Source of the DNA: Chloroflexaceae bacterium | Lineage (GTDB): Bacteria; Chloroflexota; Chloroflexia; Chloroflexales; Chloroflexaceae | DNA: 54,235 nucleotides | Direction: 5' to 3' | Assembly: GCA_012031225.1 (NCBI GenBank) | Contig: JAAUTZ010000002.1 | Location: 26,080-80,314 of the forward strand | In this document: in pieces, positions 8,644-16,980 of the stretch | Position numbering within the stretch: the first letter of the stretch is position 1 | Layout of the letters: each line of letters starts with the position of its first letter | Made by a program: the position numbers and the translations under genes | The notes under the pieces: model-generated | The model's database searches: none | Seen by the model: the letters and a program-made list of their open reading frames with translations, nothing else | Told to the model about the DNA's origin: nothing

Positions 8644-11600
8644 TCAGAGTTTTTGATTGAGTTTGATTCGCTCGTAGAGTTCGGTTGTCTCCGGCAGCGG
8701 CTCGATTCCCAATTCGCCCTCTAGGGCCTGCACACAGCGGGTGTAGGTGCGTAGGGCCTGTGATCGGCTGCCAGTGCGGATGTATGCGAGCATCAGCACT
8801 TGGTAGGCTTCCTCGTAGCAGCGGTCGCGGCGCAAGACTTGCTCGCATAGCTCAATGGCCTGCTGCACATCGCCACGTTCGACGAGGGCCCCCGCGAGGG
8901 CCGTGGTGGTATTTAGGTAACGCGCCAGCAGGCGTTCGCGCTCCTCCAGTGTCCACGAATCGTACAGGGCTTCGGCAAGGTAATCGCCGCGATACAGCCC
9001 AACGGAGATCATCCGATTGCGGAGCATAAAAGCCGCATCGCCCTGTGCAATGCGGGTGGTGCGTAGCTCAAATTCGTCTACGTCAATCCAGCAGCCGTAG
9101 GACGGGGCAAAGCTGTAGGCAAGCCCCTGCCGGCGCACAAAGAAGGGCATGGTGCGTGGGGGCCGTAGCGGCTCTAGCGCGGTGTTAAGGGCATTGAGCG
9201 TGACTTTGAATTGCCGTTCGGCGGATTCAAGGTCGCTATCGGGCCAGAGCCACATGCAGATCTGTTCTCGTTGTAGCCATTGCCCGCGATAGGTGAGGAG
9301 CAGTTGCAGCAGTTGGCGGGCTTTCTCGCGCTGCCACTCGCGGGTCTGAATTTCGTGAATGCCCCGCCACACGCGAAAGCTGCCGAGCATCTGCACGCGC
9401 AGGGTGAAGCCGGGGTGGTACTCCTCGACAACATCATCGGCGGCAATCGAAGGGAATGCTGCACGGAGCAGTTGCTGAACATAGGTGGTATGTTCGGGCA
9501 GATGTTTGCCGCGTAGCAGCAATGGGATCAGCATGGCGAGGTCTCGTGGCCCAAACAGGGTAGGAGCAGTGAGTAAGCCTTCGTAGCTGTGCTGGCGGGC
9601 GAGATCAAGCACCCGCTGCACATGGCTTTCGCCCTGCCCTTCGCTATCGTGCTGCAAATACCACAGCACGAGCCACAGCGCAACAAGGGCTTGGCCATAG
9701 TTGTCTTGCCCGCGTAGGAAGCGTTGCTGAGCCTGTTCGAGCCATGCGGGGGCGCGGGCATCGCGGTTGGCTACAGCCGAGCTGCCAAGTGCCAGCCACA
9801 CCAGCGCACTGATCCACTCGTCGCCGGCCCTTTCGGCAATTTCGAGGGCTTGGTAGGCGAGCATCTCGGCGGTTGCCAGATCGCCGTTGTGCCCGTGCAG
9901 GAGCACCAAGCCCATCAGGGCTTCAACGCGGGTGCGCTCAATGCCAATCGCATCAATGATCTCTAGGGCCTGCTGGTAGTGGCGCCGGGCGGCGTGTTCA
10001 TCCAGCGGCGTGACCACCTGATAGGCGTGCCCGACGCGGATGTGGGCAATCGCTTCGGTGAGCTGGGAACCGCTCTGCTGGGCTTCGAGCAAGCCGCGCC
10101 GCGCTGTGGCAAGGGCCCGCGCATCTTTGCCGAGCAAGCAGTAGACGAATGCCAGCAACAGCGAGGGTTCGCGGTGGGCAAGCACATAGGTCGGCTGTTC
10201 AAATTCGGTAGCGTGTTCCAGATCGGCTTCAAGCTGTTGCAACGATTCTTGCAGCTGCCCGCTCCGCAGCATCAGGCGCGGCAGCAGGAGCGGCACAAGA
10301 CTGGCCGTGGGCAGGGCTTCACTAATTACGCCGCGTGCGCTGGCTTCTTGCACCACCTCGCGGGCGCGGGTTTCCAATTCGAGGGCAACATCGGCTCGCC
10401 CTAAGTTGGCCCAATTCTCGGCTTGCAGCAAGAGGATCTGCACCCGCTCGACATAATGATCGCCGGGTAAGAGTTCTAGGGCCCGCTTGAGTAGCTCTAC
10501 GGCTGGCGCAGGCTGCACGGTGTCGAGATACACTTCGGCTTGCCCGCGTAGCACGCGCACCTGCCCATCGGTATCGCCCTGTGTTTCGTAGGTGGTAGCC
10601 GCCTGCTGATACAGCGCGAGGGCTTGCTCGAACCGGCCTTGCTTGTGGGCGGCTCCGGCTTGCGCTTCGAGCAGGCGTGGTCGCTGGCGGTAGGCTTCGG
10701 GCAGGCGGTTGATCCACGTCATGATCCGTCCCGATTGCCCTTGTTGGAGCCAGAGGCTCACGATGGACTCGAGCAAATTGGCGGCTTCCTCGATCTTGCC
10801 CAGCGCACACAGATGATACAAGGCTTCGCTGTATTCGGTGTGGGTGGTGTAGTAGTCGGCGGCCCGCTGGTGGATCGGATCCAGATCATAGTGCTGGCTA
10901 GCGGTGTAGCGGCGCAGGACGTGGTGAAAGAGGGGCTGCCATGCGAGCCGTTCGGGGGCTTCGGCTACCGGCTCCATAAAGAGCAGATCGCGCCGCGCAC
11001 GATCCAGTAGGGCAGCGGCATCGGGCACGCCCAGTTCTTGGGCGCACAGCTGCGGGTCAATCCAGCGCAGGCCGGCACTCGCCTTGAGCAGATCGTGCAG
11101 CGCATCCGGCAGATCGGCAAGCACTTCACGGGCGATATAGGCATCAATCAGGGGCAGTTGGCGTTCGATCAAGGGGCGGAGCGCGGCGGGGGGGTAGTCA
11201 AAGGTAAGATCAGCACATAGCTCGGTACGTGCAGTGAGGGGGATGCCGTTGCCCAGTGGATCGCGCAGGTTGTCTGCTGCTGCCAGTTGGAGGGCTAAGG
11301 CTAACCCGCGACAGTAGCTGGTAAGTTCGGTGAGGACGGGGAGCGGTTGCCCTTCCCGTACCAGCGTGTGATCGTACAGCTCAAACAGGGCGAGCGTCTC
11401 GGCAACCGTGAATGCCAGATCGTCTGCGTCAAGTTCAAGAACCTCGCCCCGCGCCCGGGCAATCGGCAGGTGGTCGAGGGTGGGGCTACGGCGGGTGGCC
11501 AGCACAATATGCAGGTAGCGCGGCTGTAGCCGAAGTAGCCGTTCGATGAGCGAACGCATATCGGGAGTACGATCAATCAAGTGGTAATCATCCAGCACGA

Positions 11601-12009
11601 GAATCACTGGCTCTGCTAATTCTGTCACCAGTGCATTCACGATCTGATCAAGGGCAACCTGCGGCGAGTGCGATAGCTGCAAGCCGTTACGCTCACGTTC
11701 ATGCGGTTCGGGTTCGGGTTGCCCGTGCAGGATGCGCTGACACGCTGCCGCGAGATGATGCACAAAGCTGGCAGGGGTATCATCGGCGGCAGCCCGACAC
11801 CAGATGATGGGAGTTGCTGTGTGGTTTTGCAGGTTGGCAAGGGCGGTCGTTTTGCCACTCCCTGCGGGCCCAATGATAATGCTGAGGGGATACTCGACGA
11901 TCCCGGTTAGTTGGGTCAGGACGCGCTGCCGTGTAAGCAGGCGCGTTTGCTGCGGGGGTGGTTCTAGCCGTGTCCTTAGGATACGCTGCTCCAATGCAGA
12001 CTTCATCAT
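8644..12009 (-). CDS. Large ATP-binding transcriptional regulator (MalT-like ATPase, TPR, BTAD)
   Basis: The protein has about 1,121 residues. The N-terminal STAND-type ATPase has IIGPAGSGKTTAL (Walker A) and PVILVLDDYHLID (Walker B). The middle 600 residues are helical TPR repeats (for example QGRFEQALALYQQAATTYET). The C-terminus has an OmpR-like winged helix (REKARQLLQLLL, WLQREQICMWLWPD) followed by a bacterial transcriptional activation domain (LGIEPLPETTELYERI). This is the SARP/AfsR-like layout with the DNA-binding part at the C-terminus. Tandem ATGs at 12009/12006 are the likely start; earlier in-frame codons overlap the promoter. It is transcribed divergently from the phasin gene, with two palindromes between, so control of PHA genes is plausible but unproven. 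Confidence 0.85.
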   Translation of the reverse strand: MMKSALEQRILRTRLEPPPQQTRLLTRQRVLTQLTGIVEYPLSIIIGPAGSGKTTALANLQNHTATPIIWCRAAADDTPASFVHHLAAACQRILHGQPEPEPHERERNGLQLSHSPQVALDQIVNALVTELAEPVILVLDDYHLIDRTPDMRSLIERLLRLQPRYLHIVLATRRSPTLDHLPIARARGEVLELDADDLAFTVAETLALFELYDHTLVREGQPLPVLTELTSYCRGLALALQLAAADNLRDPLGNGIPLTARTELCADLTFDYPPAALRPLIERQLPLIDAYIAREVLADLPDALHDLLKASAGLRWIDPQLCAQELGVPDAAALLDRARRDLLFMEPVAEAPERLAWQPLFHHVLRRYTASQHYDLDPIHQRAADYYTTHTEYSEALYHLCALGKIEEAANLLESIVSLWLQQGQSGRIMTWINRLPEAYRQRPRLLEAQAGAAHKQGRFEQALALYQQAATTYETQGDTDGQVRVLRGQAEVYLDTVQPAPAVELLKRALELLPGDHYVERVQILLLQAENWANLGRADVALELETRAREVVQEASARGVISEALPTASLVPLLLPRLMLRSGQLQESLQQLEADLEHATEFEQPTYVLAHREPSLLLAFVYCLLGKDARALATARRGLLEAQQSGSQLTEAIAHIRVGHAYQVVTPLDEHAARRHYQQALEIIDAIGIERTRVEALMGLVLLHGHNGDLATAEMLAYQALEIAERAGDEWISALVWLALGSSAVANRDARAPAWLEQAQQRFLRGQDNYGQALVALWLVLWYLQHDSEGQGESHVQRVLDLARQHSYEGLLTAPTLFGPRDLAMLIPLLLRGKHLPEHTTYVQQLLRAAFPSIAADDVVEEYHPGFTLRVQMLGSFRVWRGIHEIQTREWQREKARQLLQLLLTYRGQWLQREQICMWLWPDSDLESAERQFKVTLNALNTALEPLRPPRTMPFFVRRQGLAYSFAPSYGCWIDVDEFELRTTRIAQGDAAFMLRNRMISVGLYRGDYLAEALYDSWTLEERERLLARYLNTTTALAGALVERGDVQQAIELCEQVLRRDRCYEEAYQVLMLAYIRTGSRSQALRTYTRCVQALEGELGIEPLPETTELYERIKLNQKL

Positions 12010-12040
12010 GCCAGTGAACTCTCGTGTAACTGTTTTTCGT

Positions 12041-12046
12041 ATTATA
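12041..12046 (-). promoter_or_regulatory. -10 element of the BTAD regulator
   Basis: TATAAT on the minus strand in the context TTATGGGTATAATACG, 31 bp before the start. No strong -35; the region upstream is occupied by a palindrome. Confidence 0.6.
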
Positions 12047-12053
12047 CCCATAA

Positions 12054-12069
12054 CAAGCACGGGTGCTTG
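12054..12069. promoter_or_regulatory. Palindrome CAAGCAC-GG-GTGCTTG
   Basis: Perfect 7-bp inverted arms around 2 bp, centred about 15 bp upstream of the regulator's -10 element. Likely operator position; the protein is unknown. Confidence 0.5.
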
Positions 12070-12106
12070 CTTAGAGATGAGTTCAGCTGCGCACAGGCAG
12101 CCAATT

Positions 12107-12127
12107 ACGATACGTGCTGTGTATCGT
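12107..12127. promoter_or_regulatory. Palindrome ACGATAC-N7-GTATCGT
   Basis: Perfect 7-bp arms with a 7-bp spacer in the divergent region between the BTAD regulator and the phasin gene, about 64 bp before the phasin ATG. Candidate operator. Confidence 0.5.
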
Positions 12128-12190
12128 TCGGTACTCTCTCCATAATACATGCAAATCGTTATTTATGAAAGTGAAAACAAGGAGTAAATC

Positions 12191-12490
12191 ATGACGGATA
12201 CACCAGTACGCGAAGCCCGTGAACAGATGCAGAAGCAGTTTACAGAGGCACAGGATTACACCAAGAAGTCGTTGAACATTTGGAATGAATTGGTGGCAAC
12301 CAGCACCGACATGGCGTTTGATGTCGTGTTGAAGAACTGGAACTACAGCCGCAGCCTGCGGAGTTCGACGGAACAGGCGGTTGAGGATGCGATCAAGACG
12401 CAGCACCGCTTGAACAATGAGATGATGCAGGTCTGGCGGGGCTACACCAGCTCGGTGCAGGATATTATCGCCAAGTCGGTAGACAAGTAG
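12191..12490 (+). CDS. Small phasin-like protein
   Basis: The product is 99 residues, almost entirely helical and amphipathic, with no cysteine, and rich in Gln/Asn/Thr (SLNIWNELVATSTDMAFDVV, then SLRSSTEQAVEDAIKTQHRL). Length, helicity and composition fit PHA granule-coating phasins. The neighbours phaA and phaB and the coiled-coil PhaE-like gene support this. The ribosome site AAGGAG precedes ATG 12191. The gene faces away from the BTAD regulator and converges on phaA across a hairpin terminator. Another helical PHA-associated protein cannot be excluded. Confidence 0.7.
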   Translation: MTDTPVREAREQMQKQFTEAQDYTKKSLNIWNELVATSTDMAFDVVLKNWNYSRSLRSSTEQAVEDAIKTQHRLNNEMMQVWRGYTSSVQDIIAKSVDK

Positions 12491-12514
12491 GTCGCCCGGC
12501 TCCGGCAACAAGAA

Positions 12515-12546
12515 AGCACGCACCCGCATATGGCAAGGTGCGTGCT
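12515..12546. terminator. Bidirectional terminator between phasin gene and phaA
   Basis: Inverted repeat AGCACGCACC ... GGTGCGTGCT (10-bp arms, 12-nt loop) between convergent genes. On the minus strand it is followed by TTCTTGTT, so it terminates phaA best. Confidence 0.75.
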
Positions 12547-12576
12547 GTTGCCCGCTGGCGAATGGCACGGGTTGCC

Positions 12577-13755
12577 TTAGATGCGCTCGAAGATTGCGGC
12601 GATGCCTTGTCCGCCCCCGATACACATCGAAACCAAGCCGTAGCGTCCGCCGGTACGCTGCAATTCGTAGACGACTTTGACCGTCAGCATTGCACCGGTT
12701 GCCCCGATGGGGTGCCCAATCGAAATCCCACTCCCGTTCGGGTTGACTTTATCGGCAGGCAGGTTGAGGTCTTTCATCACGGCTAATGCTTGTGCTGCGA
12801 AGGCTTCATTCAGCTCAATCACATCTATATCAGCTACCGTCAAGCTGGCTCGCTCAAGGACTTGCTGGATCGCAGGAATGGGGCCAATGCCCATGTAGCG
12901 CGGATCAACGCCCACACAGCTATACGCAACAAGCCGCGCCATCGGCTTCAAGCCTTGCTTCTCGGCTGTCTCGCGGTTCATCAGCACCACCGCGGCGGCG
13001 GCATCGTTCACGCCCGAAGCGTTACCGGGTGTCACAGAGCCGTCTTTCTTAAAGGCGGGGCGGAGCTTGCTCAGAGCCTCAATGCTGCTGTCAGCCCGCA
13101 CAAACTCATCCGTATCGAAGATCCGCACGCTCTTGCGTTCCTGAATCTCAACCGGCATGATCTGGTCTTTGAAGTACCCTTCCGCAATCGCTTTGGCTGC
13201 ACGGTGGTGGCTTTGTACGGCCAGCGCATCCTGCTCCTCGCGGGTGATCTCCCACTTCTCAGCAACATTCTCCGCCGTAATGCCCATGTGGACATCATCA
13301 AACGGATCGCTCAAGGCACCGACCATCGCATCAATGACGCTGCCATCATTCATGCGCTGCCCCCAGCGCATCGCCGGAACCCAGTACATCGAATGGCTCA
13401 TACACTCTGCGCCACCAGCAATTGCGGTCTCCACGTCGCCAGTCTGGATCTGCTGCGAAGCCGAAATGATGGCTTGCAATCCACTTCCGCACAAGCGGTT
13501 GAGGGTAAAGGCGGGCGTAGCGTGGGGCAAGCCGCCCTTGATAGCGGCATAACGGGCGAGGTAGTGATCGTGGACGCTGGTGTGGATGACGTTGCCAAAT
13601 ACGGCATGCTGCACCTGTTCAGGGCTAATGCCGGCCCGCTTGACGGCTTCTGGCACCACCATCGCAGCCAGTTCAGAGGCGGGGAAATCTTGCAGGCTAC
13701 CCCCATATTTACCAACGGCGGTACGGACACCACTCAATACGACGACTTCATTCAT
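12577..13755 (-). CDS. phaA: Acetyl-CoA acetyltransferase (beta-ketothiolase)
   Basis: Thiolase that condenses two acetyl-CoA to acetoacetyl-CoA, the first step of PHB synthesis; the reaction is reversible. The 392 residues match the family length. The nucleophilic cysteine is in NRLCGSGLQAI, the active-site histidine in GNPIGATGA-like GHPIGATGA, and the second catalytic cysteine in SMCIGGGQG. The ribosome site GAAGGAG precedes ATG 13755. It lies 71 bp downstream of phaB on the same strand, so phaB-phaA form an operon. The first step of the acetoacetyl-CoA route makes the phaA label reasonable, although biosynthetic and degradative thiolases are hard to separate by sequence. Confidence 0.9.
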   Translation of the reverse strand: MNEVVVLSGVRTAVGKYGGSLQDFPASELAAMVVPEAVKRAGISPEQVQHAVFGNVIHTSVHDHYLARYAAIKGGLPHATPAFTLNRLCGSGLQAIISASQQIQTGDVETAIAGGAECMSHSMYWVPAMRWGQRMNDGSVIDAMVGALSDPFDDVHMGITAENVAEKWEITREEQDALAVQSHHRAAKAIAEGYFKDQIMPVEIQERKSVRIFDTDEFVRADSSIEALSKLRPAFKKDGSVTPGNASGVNDAAAAVVLMNRETAEKQGLKPMARLVAYSCVGVDPRYMGIGPIPAIQQVLERASLTVADIDVIELNEAFAAQALAVMKDLNLPADKVNPNGSGISIGHPIGATGAMLTVKVVYELQRTGGRYGLVSMCIGGGQGIAAIFERI

Positions 13756-13826
13756 GCTTATGATACTCCTTCACAGTAGCTCTTGGTAGAATATGCACCT
13801 TGTCGCTAGAGATTGAGCGGTGGTGC

Positions 13827-14573
13827 TTACACGCGCAGCAAGCCGCCATTCACCGCAATCACCTGACCCGTCACGAACGATGATTCGTCGGAGGCGAGGA
13901 ACAGATACGCATTGGCAATATCCTCAGGCTTGGCCAAGCGGCGTAGCGGAGTCTTCCCGCGAATGTCATCGAGCACCTTTTCGGGTACGCTCTCAAGCAT
14001 CGGGGTCTCGGTGAAGCCCGGCGCAATGGCATTAACGCGCACACCCTTCGGACCCAATTCGATGGACCACGTATAGGTCATTGCAATCACGCCACCTTTG
14101 GTTGCGGCGTAGTTGCTCTGCCCAAAGTTGCCATACAAACCAACAATCGAGGTAGCATTGGCAATCGAGCCACCGCCCTGCTCGCGCATCACTTTGGCAA
14201 CCGCCTGCCCGCACAGGAACACGCCCTTCAGGTTGACAGCAATCACGGCATCCCACTGCGCTTCAGTCATCTTCACCAGTTGGGCATCTTTGGTAATGCC
14301 AGCATTGTTGATGAGCGCATCAATCCGCCCGCCACCCCACTCCAATGTTTTGGCAACCAGCGCATCAACAGATGCTTGCTCGGTAACGTTGACATACACC
14401 GCCAATGCCTGCCCGCCGGCGGCAGTGATCTTCTCGGCGGCCGCGTGAGCCGCCTGATCGTTGATGTCGGCGACAACAACCTTTGCCCCTTCACGCGCAA
14501 AGATTTCGCACGTCGTCTGTCCAATTCCTTGACCACCGCCAGTAACGATGGTTACTTTGTCTTTTAGACGCAT
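13827..14573 (-). CDS. phaB: Acetoacetyl-CoA reductase (SDR family)
   Basis: Short-chain dehydrogenase of 248 residues. The Rossmann motif is TGGGQGIG, with NNAG, the catalytic Tyr/Lys in YAATKGG, and a serine in NATSIVG. Reduction of acetoacetyl-CoA to 3-hydroxybutyryl-CoA is assigned from the pairing with phaA and the nearby granule proteins; by sequence alone a FabG-type 3-oxoacyl-ACP reductase is equally possible. The start at 14573 (MRLKDKVTIVTGGGQG) follows AAGGAG by about 9 nt. Upstream in-frame residues to 14675 are not SDR-like. Confidence 0.85.
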   Translation of the reverse strand: MRLKDKVTIVTGGGQGIGQTTCEIFAREGAKVVVADINDQAAHAAAEKITAAGGQALAVYVNVTEQASVDALVAKTLEWGGGRIDALINNAGITKDAQLVKMTEAQWDAVIAVNLKGVFLCGQAVAKVMREQGGGSIANATSIVGLYGNFGQSNYAATKGGVIAMTYTWSIELGPKGVRVNAIAPGFTETPMLESVPEKVLDDIRGKTPLRRLAKPEDIANAYLFLASDESSFVTGQVIAVNGGLLRV

Positions 14574-14630
14574 GGTATGTACTCCTTTGTCTTCATACGT
14601 AACACAGTACTCCGTAGGGCTACGCTGCCT

Positions 14631-14639
14631 ATGATACCA
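14631..14639 (-). promoter_or_regulatory. Extended -10 promoter of phaB-phaA
   Basis: Minus strand TATGGTATCAT: TG-G-TATCAT, 58 bp before ATG 14573. It matches the extended -10 type found throughout the window. Confidence 0.55.
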
Positions 14640-14744
14640 TAGAATTGCTGTTGCTTGAGTTTGATACAAAGTCAAGCATCGTGCGGCACTCTTTCCATAT
14701 TGAGCCGAAATTAAGCCGAATCAATCCGCACCCGATCCATCGTA

Positions 14745-15665
14745 TCATTGCTTCTCTGGGTTAATCGTGCGGAGCAGTTGCTCGGCTTTCTGGTCAAGGC
14801 TCTGCACGCTCGTCAGGAGGGTCGTGGGCAAGCTGGCGGTGCTATTGGCAAGCTGTTCCAGCTGCGTGCCTAGCTGCCCTAGCCGCGTCTCTAGCGCATC
14901 CATCCGGTGCTGCATCGCATCGAGGGCGGCTTGTTCACGCCCGCTCGCACTGGCAATCTGCTCCTGCTGGGCTTGCAGACGGTGGCTCACTTCGACCATG
15001 CGATCCTGCTGCGTTTGCATCTGGCGGCTCAGATCAGCATCCTGCTTCTGCTGGGTCTGGAGTTGTCCGCCTAGCTCGCCGAGTTGCTGCTCCAGCCGCG
15101 TGAGTTGCTCGTGCATGCCCGCAACCCGGGTGATGGTCTGTTCGTGGTTACTCTCCAAATTGGCTACGTTGGGGCTTTGGCGATCTACTGCTAATGATAG
15201 CCCATCCACAAACTTGGACATATTCTGGATTTTCCAATCGAATGCCTGCGACACACTATCAATGTACTCCGACATTGCCTGCACCTGCTCCTGCATCGCC
15301 TGAATGCGCTCATCGTTGGCACTTGCCGTGGATTGTCGCCCCGTTGCTTGTTCGCGGCGCAGCTGCTCAAACTGTTCCTCGATCCGCAGCATGCGCTGCT
15401 CGTAGCGGCTCAGTTCGCCCCGCGAGGGCAGGCTGAAGCCAGCCAGCCAGAAATCCACATACTGCTCAAGCATCTGGCGAAACGGGGTCGAACTCATGAA
15501 ATACGTTTCCATGTAGTTATTCATCGAGTCGATAAAGGGGCGCGTGCTAAACAGTTCAGCGATGCTGCGTGACCAGAGATCCATGTTGCTTTCGTACATC
15601 GTCAGCCACATCTCGTAGGGGTTACGCATGCTGCCCGTATCGGGGCTTTGGTCTTGCTCGCTCAT
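14745..15665 (-). CDS. PhaE-like coiled-coil PHA-associated protein
   Basis: The product is 306 residues. The N-terminal 85 residues (NPYEMWLTMYESNMDLWSRS, later LPSRGELSRYEQRMLRIEEQ) resemble PhaE and related synthase-associated proteins. A short Pro-x-Arg element followed by a coiled coil also occurs in the other PhaE-like proteins of this window. Residues 90-300 are long coiled coil. It includes three exact 14-residue units beginning QLQTQQ, QMQTQQ and RLQAQQ. No signal peptide or membrane segment. It lies upstream of phaB-phaA on the same strand, with a hairpin in its leader. It is probably granule-surface or synthase-modulating; direct evidence is lacking. Confidence 0.7.
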   Translation of the reverse strand: MSEQDQSPDTGSMRNPYEMWLTMYESNMDLWSRSIAELFSTRPFIDSMNNYMETYFMSSTPFRQMLEQYVDFWLAGFSLPSRGELSRYEQRMLRIEEQFEQLRREQATGRQSTASANDERIQAMQEQVQAMSEYIDSVSQAFDWKIQNMSKFVDGLSLAVDRQSPNVANLESNHEQTITRVAGMHEQLTRLEQQLGELGGQLQTQQKQDADLSRQMQTQQDRMVEVSHRLQAQQEQIASASGREQAALDAMQHRMDALETRLGQLGTQLEQLANSTASLPTTLLTSVQSLDQKAEQLLRTINPEKQ

Positions 15666-15683
15666 CGGGTGTCCTCTCTGCGT

Positions 15684-15707
15684 GCAGGATGTACTTACCG
15701 ATCCTGC
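15684..15707 (-). promoter_or_regulatory. Leader hairpin before the PhaE-like gene
   Basis: GCAGGAT-N10-ATCCTGC, perfect 7-bp arms, ending about 18 nt from the ATG at 15665. It could be a terminator of rodA or an RNA/protein binding site in the leader. No T-run is seen. Confidence 0.35.
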
Positions 15708-15836
15708 GTATCAGTCACAATTACGTCCGCTCGTCGTTCACCGTCGGTCTGTCCTGCGTGCCACAAACGCCCATCGCGGTGTGGGCGGTATGCTGTGCTC
15801 CTGTCACGGCTATCACGGTTCTTGTCGCTGGCGTAC

Positions 15837-16973
15837 TTAGTAGAAGGTGAGCCGATGCCGATACAAACGAATGCTTTGCAATAGCCCAATCGCCGCCAAT
15901 GATGTAATCATAAAACTGCCCCCATACGATACAAAGGGCATGGGTAAGCCGGTAACCGGTAGGATGCTCATGGTCATGCCGATGTTCACCAACATATGGC
16001 TGAGGAACATGCCGAAGATGCCGAGTGCCAGCAACCGCCCAAACAGATCACCCGCTTCGTGGGCTATATTGAGCGTGAGCCAGAGCAGCAGGGCTTGAAA
16101 CAGAATCAGCACTGTGCCGCCCACAAAGCCGAGTTCCTCGGCAATGACGGCAAACAGGAAGTCGGTATACTGAACCGGGATGTAGTTGCCTTGACTGAGC
16201 AGGCCTTCGGTGAAGCCCGCTCCGAATAGCCCGCCAGCGCGGATTGCATTCAGCGATTGGATAATATTGTAGCCAGCATCGGGATCAACCTGCTGGGGGT
16301 CATTCAGGAGCCAGTAGAAGGTCAGTAGGCGCGTGTGTTGGTAATCATCAAGGACTTCATTCCAGCCGAACCATGCTACTGGTACCGTCAGGAGGGTAAC
16401 TGCCGCTAGCTGCCACCAGCGCATGCCTGCGCCCCACGCCATGCACAGCCAGATCACTGCGAACACGACGGTTGTGCCCAGATCAGGCTGCACCAGCACC
16501 AGTAGCATAGGCCCGCTCATCAGCACCAGCGCACCAGCCTGCACCAGCCAGTGCTGGCGGCGATCTGCAAGGGCGGCCCAGTAGGCGGCTAAGACGAGCA
16601 TCAAGGCGAGTTTGACAAATTCGGAAGGTTGCAGCGTGCGCGTGCCCAGCACCAGCCAACTCTGGGCCCCTTCACTGACCCGCCCTAGCAACAGCACAGC
16701 CCCAAGAATGACGACGGAGCCGATGTACACGGGGATGGCAAGGCTCGCAAGGGTGCGGTAATCGAGTAAGGTTAGCCCGATCATGGCCAGCAGGCCTACC
16801 CCGATATTGATCAGGTGGCGTGGGAACAGCACACTGAGCGGTGTGCCGTAAGCAGTAATACTATTGAGCGTAGCACTATAGACAGCAACGACGCTGATTA
16901 CCAACAGGATGGCTACACAGCCGAGTAGAAATGGATTGTACTCACGCCAAATGCGTCCACCCATAGATCGCAA
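15837..16973 (-). CDS. SEDS-family cell-wall protein (RodA/FtsW)
   Basis: Polytopic membrane protein of 378 residues with about ten hydrophobic segments. SEDS landmarks: LGTRTLQPSEFVKLALML, VLVQPDLGTTVVF, FTEGLLSQGNYIPVQYTDFL-type loop, FAVIAEELGFVG and TGLPMPFVSYGGS. These define the peptidoglycan glycosyltransferase/polymerase family. RodA (elongation) is more likely than FtsW because no division genes are adjacent, but no class B PBP is nearby either. The ATG at 16973 is 7 bp after the stop of the two-HTH regulator, so the two are one transcription unit. Confidence 0.9.
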   Translation of the reverse strand: MRSMGGRIWREYNPFLLGCVAILLVISVVAVYSATLNSITAYGTPLSVLFPRHLINIGVGLLAMIGLTLLDYRTLASLAIPVYIGSVVILGAVLLLGRVSEGAQSWLVLGTRTLQPSEFVKLALMLVLAAYWAALADRRQHWLVQAGALVLMSGPMLLVLVQPDLGTTVVFAVIWLCMAWGAGMRWWQLAAVTLLTVPVAWFGWNEVLDDYQHTRLLTFYWLLNDPQQVDPDAGYNIIQSLNAIRAGGLFGAGFTEGLLSQGNYIPVQYTDFLFAVIAEELGFVGGTVLILFQALLLWLTLNIAHEAGDLFGRLLALGIFGMFLSHMLVNIGMTMSILPVTGLPMPFVSYGGSFMITSLAAIGLLQSIRLYRHRLTFY

Positions 16974-16980
16974 AGCCTCT

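Noticed and set aside
12790-13779. 329-codon open frame opposite phaA
   Set aside because: Mirror of the thiolase reading frame caused by codon bias; composition is His/Arg-rich and not protein-like.
15569-15884. Several overlapping plus-strand frames between the PhaE-like gene and rodA
   Set aside because: All short, in different frames, without ribosome sites; the gap is better explained as leader sequence.
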